Shown piece by piece: positions 19,130-27,021 of a DNA stretch of 64,000 nt. The stretch is from assembly GCF_019511645.1 (NCBI RefSeq), contig NZ_JAEUAX010000003.1, positions 186,001-250,000 of the forward strand. The letters are read 5' to 3'. Made by a program: the position numbers and the translations under genes. Below the pieces are notes generated by a model that saw nothing but the letters and a program-made list of their open reading frames with translations, had not been told where the DNA came from and did not search any database. The DNA comes from Microbacterium ureisolvens. Lineage in GTDB: Bacteria; Actinomycetota; Actinomycetes; Actinomycetales; Microbacteriaceae. Each line of letters begins with the position of its first letter. Positions within the stretch are counted from its first letter, which is position 1.

Positions 19130-20443
19130 TCAGGCCGCGAGCTCCGCGCGCTCGCCGGCCTCCGGCAGGCCGAGGTTCTCGCGCAGCGTCGTGCCCGGGT
19201 ACTCGGACGGGTAGATCCCGCGTTCCTGCAGTTCGGGGATGAGCCCGTCGACGATGTCGTCGAGCCCCTCCGGCACGAGGTAGGGCGAGACGTTGAACCC
19301 GTCGACCGCGCCGGCCTCGACGTACTGCGCGATGCGGTCGGCGATCGTCGAGTACCCGCCGACGAAGGTGCGCAGCGACGACCGCTTGATGACGAACTCG
19401 CGTATCGAGAGCCCCTCGGCCGCCGCGCTCTCGCGCCACTCGCGCGCCGTCTCCAGCGCGCGCCGGCCCTGGAACAGCGATCCGCGCTGACCGTCCACCT
19501 CGTCGACGACGGGGTCGATGTCGGGCAGGGGGCCGTCGGCGTCGAACTCCGAGAGGTCGCGGCCCCAGATCGGCTCGAGGAAGCGGATCGCGGTCTGCGG
19601 CGACACCTGCGCCCGTGTGACCCACTCGGCCTTCTCCCGGGCCTCTGCGTCGGTCGAGGCCAGGATGAACTGCGCTCCCGGGAAGAACTTGAGGTCCTCC
19701 TCGCTCCGCCCGTGCCGCGGCAGCCGTCGGCGTACGTCCGCCGCGAACGCCCGGGCCTCCTCCAGGCCGGGGTGCGCAGAGAAGATGACGTCGGCGCTCG
19801 AGGCGGCGAACTCGCGGCCCTCGTCGGAGTCCCCGGCCTGGAACAGCACCGGACGCCCCTGTGCGCTCGGCGGCAGCGGCGCGGGCGCCTCGAACGACAC
19901 GAGCTGGTCGTTCACCGACACCGCAGTGCCGACGCCATGGTCACCGGCGTCCCACAGCCGCTGTGCGGCGGCGACGAACTGCGCTGCGCGGCGGTATCGA
20001 TCGGCGTGCTCGAGGTACCCGCCGCGTCGGAAGTTGGCGCCCGTCCAGGCGTTGTCGGTCGTGACGATGTTCCAGCCGGCTCGGCCTTCGCTCAACAGAT
20101 CGAGCGAGTTGAGGCGCTTCGCCAGGTCGTAGGGATCGTTGTACGTGGTGTTCTGCGTCGCGACGAGGCCGATCCGCTCCGTGACCGCCGCCAGAGCGGC
20201 CAGCTGCGTCTGCGCGTCGGGTCTACCGGCGATGTCGAGGTCGTGGATGCGGCCGAAGTGCTCACGCAACCGCAGGCCCTCGCCGAGGAAGAAGGCCGAG
20301 AACAGCCCGCGCTCCGCCGTCTGCGCGATGCGGCGGAACGACTCGAAGTCGTACTGCGACCCGCTCCGGTCGCTCGACCAGATGGTGCCGAAATTGACCC
20401 CCTGGAAGAACACACCGAACTGGATGCGACGGGACGTGGTCAT
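19130..20443 (-). CDS. LLM class flavin monooxygenase, NtaA/SnaA/DszA type (locus 1)
   Basis: Predicted 437-residue TIM-barrel enzyme of the nitrilotriacetate/EDTA/dibenzothiophene-sulfone monooxygenase group, which use reduced FMN delivered by a separate reductase. Markers are FGVFFQGVNFGTIW, LRLREHFGRIHDLDIAGRP, NTTYNDPYDLAKRLNSLDLL, GRAGWNIVTTDN and GRPVLFQAGDSDEGREFAA. The ATG at 20443 overlaps the preceding LLM gene by four bases, so the two are coupled. Its closest relative in the window is the 458-residue LLM at 40229-41605. The substrate is unknown; uptake is presumably by the divergent importer at 21708-24641. Confidence 0.88.
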   Translation of the reverse strand: MTTSRRIQFGVFFQGVNFGTIWSSDRSGSQYDFESFRRIAQTAERGLFSAFFLGEGLRLREHFGRIHDLDIAGRPDAQTQLAALAAVTERIGLVATQNTTYNDPYDLAKRLNSLDLLSEGRAGWNIVTTDNAWTGANFRRGGYLEHADRYRRAAQFVAAAQRLWDAGDHGVGTAVSVNDQLVSFEAPAPLPPSAQGRPVLFQAGDSDEGREFAASSADVIFSAHPGLEEARAFAADVRRRLPRHGRSEEDLKFFPGAQFILASTDAEAREKAEWVTRAQVSPQTAIRFLEPIWGRDLSEFDADGPLPDIDPVVDEVDGQRGSLFQGRRALETAREWRESAAAEGLSIREFVIKRSSLRTFVGGYSTIADRIAQYVEAGAVDGFNVSPYLVPEGLDDIVDGLIPELQERGIYPSEYPGTTLRENLGLPEAGERAELAA

Positions 20444-21501
20444 GCGAACTCCTTCACGGCGGTGGCGGCGTAGCGGCTGACGGGGCGCTCGAGGCCGAGC
20501 GCGTCGCGCAGGGTCTCCCCGGCGCGCGGTGAGCGGAACCCGATCCGCTCCCGCAGGGCCGGCAGCACCGCGCGACCCACCTCCTCGAGGTCGAGGTCGA
20601 GTTCCGCCACATGGAGGCGAACACCGTCGACGGATGCTGCGACCTCCGCGATCAGCGCGACCAGGCCGTCCGCGCCGCCCGCGAAGCGAAGGCGCCCGAC
20701 CTCCGGCCAGGCGCCGAGGGCATCCAGCCTCCGCTGCGCGGACACCCCGCGCGCGTCGAGCACGACCTCGACCTCGGCCCAGACGAGCGCCGCACCTGCG
20801 GCGCGGGCGCGGGCGGCAGCATCCGTGATCGCCGCTGAATCGGCGCCCGCGACCAGCGCGACATCCGCGCCCGCGGTGCCGGCGGACGCCGCCACCACCA
20901 ACTGCCCCTGCGGGGGCCGCGGTGTGATGAGCGGGCCCCTCACCGAGAACCTCTCGCCCTCGAAGTCGACGTAGTGCAGCTTGTCGGCGTCGAGGTAACG
21001 GCCGGTCGCGGCGTCCTGGATGACGGCGTCGTCCTCCCACGAGTCCCAGAGCCGGCGCGCGACCTCGATGACGTCCTCGCGCTCGCGGGCGAGCTCGGCG
21101 TCGGTCAGCGCCTCGCGGCCGTACGCGGCGGCTTCGCGTGCGGTGCCGGAGGCGGCGGCGATCCAGCCCGCGCGTCCGTTCGACGCCCAGTCGAGGCTCG
21201 CGAGCTGCGTCGCGACGTGGAACGGCTCGCTGTAGGCGGCGTGCGCGACCGGCACGAGGCCGATCGCCGACGTGAGGGGAGCGACGAACGCGGCGCGCTG
21301 CACGGCGTCGAGCCGTGCGACCACACCGCCCACCGGCAGGGGCGAGTCGTCGAAGGTCGCGGCAGTGAACCCGAAGCGCTCGGCCGCTGCGACGTGAGAA
21401 GCCAGAAGACGGGGTGACAGCGCAGCGGAGGCAGAAGAGGACGCGGGATGGGCGCCGAGGGCGTCCAGTTCGAGCGCGATGGCGAACGGAGTGTCGGACA
21501 T
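20440..21501 (-). CDS. LLM class flavin oxidoreductase, shorter coupled partner (locus 1)
   Basis: Predicted 353-residue luciferase-like protein. It has the barrel start, LTSAIGLVPVAHAAYSEPF, GRAGWIAAASG, and a block RRLWDSWEDDAVIQDAATG followed by DADKLHYVDFEG that is nearly repeated in the locus 2 partner (41602-42825). The central GxPQGQLVV region is conserved, but the C-terminal half is Ala-rich and weaker. It heads the minus-strand operon. The start at 21501 leaves a 206-bp divergent promoter region shared with the importer genes. It may form a mixed oligomer with the following LLM or act on a product; that is inference. Confidence 0.85.
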   Translation of the reverse strand: MSDTPFAIALELDALGAHPASSSASAALSPRLLASHVAAAERFGFTAATFDDSPLPVGGVVARLDAVQRAAFVAPLTSAIGLVPVAHAAYSEPFHVATQLASLDWASNGRAGWIAAASGTAREAAAYGREALTDAELAREREDVIEVARRLWDSWEDDAVIQDAATGRYLDADKLHYVDFEGERFSVRGPLITPRPPQGQLVVAASAGTAGADVALVAGADSAAITDAAARARAAGAALVWAEVEVVLDARGVSAQRRLDALGAWPEVGRLRFAGGADGLVALIAEVAASVDGVRLHVAELDLDLEEVGRAVLPALRERIGFRSPRAGETLRDALGLERPVSRYAATAVKEFA

Positions 21502-21560
21502 GCGAGCCACGGTAGGTGGCGGCGCGCGGATCACGGCCGCGTGCGACGCCCGATTCCGGA

Positions 21561-21574
21561 GTGTGACGCCGCGT
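21561..21574. promoter_or_regulatory. 14-bp word shared with the locus 2 intergenic region
   Basis: GTGTGACGCCGCGT lies in the divergent region between the LLM pair and the ABC importer. Its exact reverse complement occurs at 38324-38337, upstream of the second importer. A weaker copy (GTGCGACGCCCG) begins 20 bp to the left at 21541, about two helical turns away. This pattern suggests a regulator binding site common to both loci; no regulator gene is adjacent. Confidence 0.55.
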
Positions 21575-21707
21575 TGCACACCGTCACGATCCGTGTCGTC
21601 GTGAGGCCCCCGCGACTGGGCCATCGACACGGCACGGCCCTAGCTTCGGCCTACCGGCGCACCGACCCTGCACCCCGAACCCCGCGCCCAGACCGAGGAG
21701 CCCCCTC

Positions 21708-22790
21708 ATGACCGACACACTTCCGCGCCAGGCCGGCGCCGCCGAGACCGCGCCGCCGTCGCCTGCGGCGTCGTCGCGCGTCGACCTCGGCGACCTCCGC
21801 GTGGTCCACACCCGGCACTGGTTCCGTTGGTCGATCGGCACCGTCGTGCTGTTCGTCGTCGCCCAGTTCGCGTGGTCGCTGGTGACGAACGAGAACTACG
21901 AGTGGGATGTCTTCGCCCACTACTTCCTCTCGGAGCCGGTGCTGCAGGGCGTGGGCATCACGCTGGCGCTCACGGCGATCTCGGCGACCATCGGCTTCTT
22001 CCTCGGCACGCTCCTCGCACTCGCCCGCCTCGCGAAGTCGCCGCTGCTCAGCTCGGCCGCCTGGGTGTTCATCTGGTTCTTCCGCTCGGTGCCGCTCGTC
22101 GTGCAGATCATCGTCTGGTACAACCTCGGCTACCTGTACCCGACACTCGGGCTCGGCACCCCGTTCACGACGGACTTCTGGATCGTCGAGTTCCCGACGG
22201 TGCAGCTGATCAGCGCGTTCGCCGCGGCGATCCTCGGCCTCAGCCTCAACCAGGCCGCATACTCCGCCGAGATCATCCGCGGCGGCCTGCTGTCGGTCGA
22301 CCAGGGCCAGCTCGAGGCGGCCGCGGCGCTCGGCATCCCTCCGCGCCGCCGGCTGACCCGCATCATCCTGCCCCAGGCGATGCGCTCCATCGTCCCGAAC
22401 GCCACCAACGAGGTGATCGGCCTCGTCAAGGGCGCATCGGTGGTGTTCGTGATCGCCATCCCCGAGGTGTTCTACGCCGTGCAGGTCATCTACAACCGCA
22501 ACAGCCGCGTGATCCCGCTGCTCCTGGTCGCGGTGGTCTGGTACACGATCATCACCACGATCCTGAGCATCGCGCAGTACTACATCGAGCGGCACTACGC
22601 CCGCGGCACCGTGCGCGTGCTCCCGCCGACCCCCGTGCAGCGGGCGCGCCGTTGGATCGCCGTGCAGTGGGCCCGTCTCGGCGACGGCGACTCCTCGCCA
22701 CCTCCTCTGAAGGGGACGGATGCCGCGCCCCTGCCCGCCACGGCACAGCAGGGCTCGAGCAACGACGCCACGTACTCAGGAGGACGCTGA
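21708..22790 (+). CDS. Polar amino-acid-type ABC transporter permease
   Basis: Predicted 360-residue inner-membrane permease of the HisMQ/GlnP type. After a 45-residue polar lead come about six helices. The EAA-type loop is present (EAAAALGIPPRRRLTRIILP, about residues 204-223). WFFRSVPLVVQIIVWYNLG is typical of the family. The C-terminal 60 residues after the last helix are Pro/Ser-rich and unusual for the family. GAGGAG precedes the ATG at 21708. It is followed by its ATPase and binding-protein genes, giving an importer with one permease gene that presumably acts as a homodimer. Confidence 0.9.
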   Translation: MTDTLPRQAGAAETAPPSPAASSRVDLGDLRVVHTRHWFRWSIGTVVLFVVAQFAWSLVTNENYEWDVFAHYFLSEPVLQGVGITLALTAISATIGFFLGTLLALARLAKSPLLSSAAWVFIWFFRSVPLVVQIIVWYNLGYLYPTLGLGTPFTTDFWIVEFPTVQLISAFAAAILGLSLNQAAYSAEIIRGGLLSVDQGQLEAAAALGIPPRRRLTRIILPQAMRSIVPNATNEVIGLVKGASVVFVIAIPEVFYAVQVIYNRNSRVIPLLLVAVVWYTIITTILSIAQYYIERHYARGTVRVLPPTPVQRARRWIAVQWARLGDGDSSPPPLKGTDAAPLPATAQQGSSNDATYSGGR

Positions 22791-22791
22791 C

Positions 22792-23595
22792 ATGAGCACC
22801 ACTATCACCGAGACCGCGGCCGAGACCGCCACCAAGGGGCTCGTCGAGATCCACAACGTCCACAAGAGCTACGGCGGAATCGAGGTGCTGCGCGGCATCG
22901 ACCTGACCGTCCAGCCGGGCGAGGTGGTGGCGATCCTCGGGCCGAGCGGCTCGGGCAAGTCGACGCTGCTGCGCACGATCAACCACCTCGAGAGCGTCGA
23001 CCGAGGTTCGGTCACCGTCGACGGCCAGCTGATCGGGTACGAGCTGCGCGGCGGCAAGCTCTACGAGCTGCGTGAGCGCGAAGTGCTGGAGCGTCGTACT
23101 CAGATCGGCATCGTCTTCCAGAACTTCAACCTCTTCCCGCACCTGACGGCGCTCGAGAACGTCACCGAGGCGCCCGTCGCGCTCGGCAGGCTCTCGAAGG
23201 ACGACGCCCGCGAGCTCGCCCTGGGCCTCCTCGACCGCGTCGGGCTCGCTGACAAGGCCGAGCACTACCCGCGGCAGCTGTCGGGCGGTCAGCAGCAGCG
23301 CGTCGCGATCGCCCGCGCCCTCGCCCTGAAGCCGAAGGTGATCCTGTTCGACGAGCCGACGAGCGCGCTCGACCCGGAGCTCGTCGGCGAGGTGCTCGAC
23401 GTCATCCGCGACCTCGCGCAGCTCGGCACGACCCTCGTCATCGTCACGCACGAGGTCGGGTTCGCCCGCGAGGTCGCCGACCGCGTCGTGTTCCTCGACG
23501 GCGGACGCGTCATCGAGCAGGGCCCGCCCGCCGAAGTGCTCGTGCGCCCTCAGCACCCCCGCGTCCAGGACTTCCTCGCGAAGGTTCTGGCCTGA
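22792..23595 (+). CDS. Polar amino-acid-type ABC transporter ATP-binding protein
   Basis: Predicted 267-residue ATPase of the HisP/GlnQ family with all motifs intact: Walker A GPSGSGKST (about residues 47-55), Q-loop VFQNFNLFPHLTALENVTEA, signature LSGGQQQRVAIARAL, Walker B VILFDEPTSALDPEL and switch His in VTHEVGFA. The ATG at 22792 is one base after the permease stop and has AGGAGG upstream. It powers the permease encoded just before it. Confidence 0.94.
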   Translation: MSTTITETAAETATKGLVEIHNVHKSYGGIEVLRGIDLTVQPGEVVAILGPSGSGKSTLLRTINHLESVDRGSVTVDGQLIGYELRGGKLYELREREVLERRTQIGIVFQNFNLFPHLTALENVTEAPVALGRLSKDDARELALGLLDRVGLADKAEHYPRQLSGGQQQRVAIARALALKPKVILFDEPTSALDPELVGEVLDVIRDLAQLGTTLVIVTHEVGFAREVADRVVFLDGGRVIEQGPPAEVLVRPQHPRVQDFLAKVLA

Positions 23596-23648
23596 CCCAC
23601 CCGAGCTCTCGCACATCGAGCACTCACCCGAGAAAAGGAAGCAATCAC

Positions 23649-24641
23649 ATGGCATTGAGCAAGAAGCAGGGCATCGCGATCGGTGTCGGCGCCGTCGCGG
23701 TGGCCGCGATCGTCGGCAGTATCGTCTGGGGCGTCAACCAGAACGCCCCCGCCGAGGCGGCCGCCCCCGAGGCGACCGAGGCGTCGGCGAACGTCGCCAC
23801 CGACGACATCCAGTGGGTGCGGCTCGACGAGCCCGTGGCCGAGGCCGTCGAGGCGCTCGAGGCGAGCGGCTTCGAGCCGGTCGAACCGGGCAAGCTCACC
23901 GTCGCGCACTCCGCGTACGTGCCGCCGCTGGGCTACATCCCCGAGGGCGAGACCGACCCGGCCGGCACCGAGCCGAACATCGGCGCGCTGATCGCCGACG
24001 CACTCGGCCTCGAGTACAACCCGGTCGTCGTGGCGTGGGCCGACTGGCCCCTCGGCATCCAGTCGGGCAAGTACGACCTCATCACGTCGAACGTCACCGT
24101 CACCGAGGAGCGCAAGGAGCTCTACGACTTCGCGAGCTACCGCGAGGACCTGCTCGGCTTCTACGTGAAGAGCGACAGCGACATCGAGAAGATCGAGGAG
24201 GCCGCTGACATCTCGGGTCTCAAGATCGCGGTCGGCTCGGGCACGAACCAGGAGCAGGTGCTGCTCGCCTGGAACGAGGAGCTCGAGGCCGCGGGCGAGG
24301 AGCCCGCAGAGCTGCAGTACTTCGACGACAACGCGGCGACCGTGCTGGCACTTCAGTCGGGCCGGATCGATGCGACGTTCGGTCCGAACGCGACCTCGGC
24401 GTGGGCCGCCCGCGAGACCGGCGACACCAAGCTCGTCGGCCTCGTGCCCGGCGGCTGGCCGCTGACGGCCAACATCGCGGCCGCCACGGCCAAGGGCAAC
24501 GGCCTCATCGAGCCTGTGAACATCGCGCTGAACCACCTCATCGAGAACGGCCAGTACGACGAGGTCCTGAAGATCTGGGACCTCGAGTCGGAGCGCGTCG
24601 ACGAGAGCCTCATCAACCCGCCGGGACTTCCCAAGTCCTGA
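23649..24641 (+). CDS. ABC transporter substrate-binding protein, amino-acid type
   Basis: Predicted 330-residue SBP_bac_3-like protein. The first 30 residues form a basic then hydrophobic segment (GIAIGVGAVAVAAIVGSIVW) without a lipobox Cys, so it is either released after an Ala-rich region or stays as an N-terminal anchor. The binding fold shows SNVTVTEERKELYDFASYRE and GSGTNQEQVLLAWNEEL. It closes the importer operon 53 bp after the ATPase gene. A nested inverted repeat begins six bases after its stop. The ligand is unknown; co-location with LLM oxidases suggests an organic N- or S-compound. Confidence 0.88.
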   Translation: MALSKKQGIAIGVGAVAVAAIVGSIVWGVNQNAPAEAAAPEATEASANVATDDIQWVRLDEPVAEAVEALEASGFEPVEPGKLTVAHSAYVPPLGYIPEGETDPAGTEPNIGALIADALGLEYNPVVVAWADWPLGIQSGKYDLITSNVTVTEERKELYDFASYREDLLGFYVKSDSDIEKIEEAADISGLKIAVGSGTNQEQVLLAWNEELEAAGEEPAELQYFDDNAATVLALQSGRIDATFGPNATSAWAARETGDTKLVGLVPGGWPLTANIAAATAKGNGLIEPVNIALNHLIENGQYDEVLKIWDLESERVDESLINPPGLPKS

Positions 24642-24647
24642 CATCCG

Positions 24648-24735
24648 CGCGCACAGAATCGGAGGTTCGGACGACACGCCGGGAAACGGATGCCGCCGCC
24701 CGGCGCGTCACCGAGAAGCTCCGATTCTGTGCGCG
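24648..24735. terminator. Nested double inverted repeat after the importer operon
   Basis: Outer arms of 17 bp (24648-24664 and 24719-24735) are perfect complements. Inner arms of 11 bp (24673-24683 and 24699-24709) have one G-T wobble. The inner loop contains the octamer ACGGATGC. The element starts six bases after the binding-protein stop and ends 46 bp before the LLM-GNAT-GNAT gene, so it may end the importer transcript or modulate read-through. Confidence 0.7.
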
Positions 24736-24781
24736 GCCTCTCCCACGCACTACCCGCATGCACCACCTCCAGGGAGCACCC

Positions 24782-26959
24782 ATGTCCCGCGTTCCGCTCT
24801 CGGTCCTCGACCTCTCGCCGTTCGGCACGGGCCAGACAGCCGCCGACGGCCTGCGTGCCAGCGTCCGACTGGCGCAGGCGGCCGAGCGCCTCGGCTACCG
24901 GCGCTACTGGGTGGCCGAGCATCATTTCAACCCCGGCATCGCCGGCGCCGCACCGCATGTGCTGCTGGCTTCCGTCGCGGCCGCGACGCACAGCATCCGT
25001 ATCGGCACCGCCGCCACGATCATCGGCAATTACTCCCCGGCTCAGGTCGCCGAGGCCGCCGGCGTCGTGGCGCAGCTGCACCCCGGACGCTTCGACCTCG
25101 GCATAGGCCGCTCCGGATCGCGCGGCGCCGCAGCGACGGCGCTCCCCGTGGCCGGGCACGATCGCGTGGTCGACGGCCTGCTGCTTCCCGCGGCCCGCCC
25201 GTTCGCCGGGTTCGACGCCGAGCGTTTCGTGGTGCAGGGGCGGCTGCTCGGGCGCACGGAGGCCGACGCCGATCGTTTCGCCGAGGATGTCGCCGACATC
25301 CTGTCGTTCTTCGACGGCACGTTCGCTCCGCCCGAGGACGTGCCGATCCACGTCACGCCCGCGGAGGGTGCCGACGTCACCGTCTGGATCCACGGGTCCA
25401 CCGCCGGCCCCAGTGCCCGCCTCGCCGGCGAGCTCGGGCTGCCCTTCGGCGCGAACTACCACGTGGCTCCCGGCTTCGTGCTCGAGGCGATCGACGAGTA
25501 CCGCGCCGCGTTCCGTCCCGGCCGCATCGCCGAGCCCTACGTCATCGTGTCGGTCGACGCCGTCGTCGCAGAGACGGATGCCGCGGCCCGCCGCCTCGCG
25601 GCGGGTTACGGTCGATGGGTGCACAGCATCCGCGCCGGCCAGGGCGCCGTCCCCTTCCCCTCGCCCGACGAGGCCACGGCCGATCCGCTGACGGCGGACG
25701 AGCTCGCCGTCGTGCACGATCGCCTCGACACGCAGTTCGTCGGCTCGCCCGAGACGGTGGTCGAGAGGCTCGAGACGCTCCAGCGCGTGACCGGGGCCGA
25801 TGAGCTCCTCGTCACCACGGTCACCCACGACCCCGCGGACCGCGTGCGCTCGTATGAGCTCCTCGCCGAGGCGTGGGAGTCCGGTGCCTCCGCGGAGGCC
25901 GGGGACGCCGCATCCCTTCCCGCCGACTGGATCATCCGCCTCGTTCGCACCGAGGAGTACGAGCGAGCGGGAGAGGTGACCGCCGACGCGTACCTGTCGA
26001 GCTACGACTCGCTGTCGCCGGAGTACGTGGCGTCGCTGCGCGATGTCGCGAGCCGCGTACGCGAGGGAGATGTCTGGATCGCGGTCGAACCGGACGGCGA
26101 GATCCTCGGGACGGTGTGGGTGGCGCGTCCGAACCGCCCGCTTGCCGCGATGGCCCTGCCCGGCGAGACGGACTTCCGGCAGCTGGCGGTGGCTCCCGTC
26201 GCCCGCGGCCGCGGCGTCGGCGAGGCGCTCACACGTCACGTCATCGGCCTCGCGCGCGAGCGCGGCTCGCACCGCGTCGTGATGAACAGCGGCCCCGAGA
26301 TGACCGGCGCCCACGCGCTCTACGCGAAGCTCGGGTTCCGAAGGCTGCCGGAGCGCGAGGGACTGAAGGAGGTGCAGCCCGGACGCTGGATCGAGCTGTA
26401 CACGTTCGGCTACGACCTCGCGCCCGCGCCCGCCGCGGAGCCGCCGACCGAGCGTTCGTGGACCTTCGAGACGGTGCCGTGGGACGACCCGCGCGCCGAA
26501 GCCCTGCGCGCCGAGATGGACGTCGAGGTCTCGCCCCGCTATGCGGATCGACTCACGGATGCTGCACCCGAGGCGGCCGAGGAGGCGCAGCGCACGTTCG
26601 CGGTCGACCCCGACACGATCGTCGCCACCGTGCTCGCCGTGGATGCGGGGGGCGACGCGGTCGGTCATGCGGCGCTGCGCGACCTCGTGCATGACGGCAC
26701 ACGCGACCTCGAGGTGAAGCGCGTGTTCGTGAAGCCGCGCGCGCGTGGAACGGGCGCCAGCCGCGCGCTGATGGGGGAGCTCGAGCGCATCGCGCAGGAT
26801 CGCGGCGCGGGCCGGCTGATCCTGCAGACCGGCGACCGTCAGCACGACGCCGTGGTCCTCTACGAGCGCATCGGGTATCGCCGCATCCCGATCTTCGAGC
26901 CGTACAAGGCGTTCGCGTTCTCGCAGTGCTTCGAGAAGGAGCTCGCGCCGCCGGTGTGA
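24782..26959 (+). CDS. Three-domain fusion: LLM flavin oxidoreductase + two GNAT acetyltransferases
   Basis: Predicted 725-residue protein. Residues 1 to about 365 form a luciferase-like barrel of the MsnO8-like group (GTAATIIGNYSPAQVAEAAG, GRFDLGIGRSGSRG, QFVGSPETVVERLETLQ). Residues about 380-546 are a GNAT domain with the acetyl-CoA loop in APVARGRGVGEALTRHVIG. Residues about 558-725 are a second, different GNAT domain with VKPRARGTGASRALMGEL and the end block AVVLYERIGYRRI. The ATG at 24782 has GGGAG upstream. There is no stop or frameshift between domains. Each domain is a normal length, so this is a true fusion, perhaps coupling oxidation with N-acetylation of substrate or product. The order of reactions is not known. 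Confidence 0.85.
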   Translation: MSRVPLSVLDLSPFGTGQTAADGLRASVRLAQAAERLGYRRYWVAEHHFNPGIAGAAPHVLLASVAAATHSIRIGTAATIIGNYSPAQVAEAAGVVAQLHPGRFDLGIGRSGSRGAAATALPVAGHDRVVDGLLLPAARPFAGFDAERFVVQGRLLGRTEADADRFAEDVADILSFFDGTFAPPEDVPIHVTPAEGADVTVWIHGSTAGPSARLAGELGLPFGANYHVAPGFVLEAIDEYRAAFRPGRIAEPYVIVSVDAVVAETDAAARRLAAGYGRWVHSIRAGQGAVPFPSPDEATADPLTADELAVVHDRLDTQFVGSPETVVERLETLQRVTGADELLVTTVTHDPADRVRSYELLAEAWESGASAEAGDAASLPADWIIRLVRTEEYERAGEVTADAYLSSYDSLSPEYVASLRDVASRVREGDVWIAVEPDGEILGTVWVARPNRPLAAMALPGETDFRQLAVAPVARGRGVGEALTRHVIGLARERGSHRVVMNSGPEMTGAHALYAKLGFRRLPEREGLKEVQPGRWIELYTFGYDLAPAPAAEPPTERSWTFETVPWDDPRAEALRAEMDVEVSPRYADRLTDAAPEAAEEAQRTFAVDPDTIVATVLAVDAGGDAVGHAALRDLVHDGTRDLEVKRVFVKPRARGTGASRALMGELERIAQDRGAGRLILQTGDRQHDAVVLYERIGYRRIPIFEPYKAFAFSQCFEKELAPPV

Positions 26960-27021
26960 GGGGGTGAGACGGGGAGTCTCAATGCTGCATGATGGGTTCA
27001 GCATCTTGAGGGGAGACTTCC

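Noticed and set aside
24353-27004. An 883-codon open frame on the minus strand opposite the LLM-GNAT-GNAT gene
   Set aside because: Its composition is that of a GC-rich shadow frame (Arg/Gly/Asp/Val/Ala), and the plus-strand protein has clear domains and a ribosome site.
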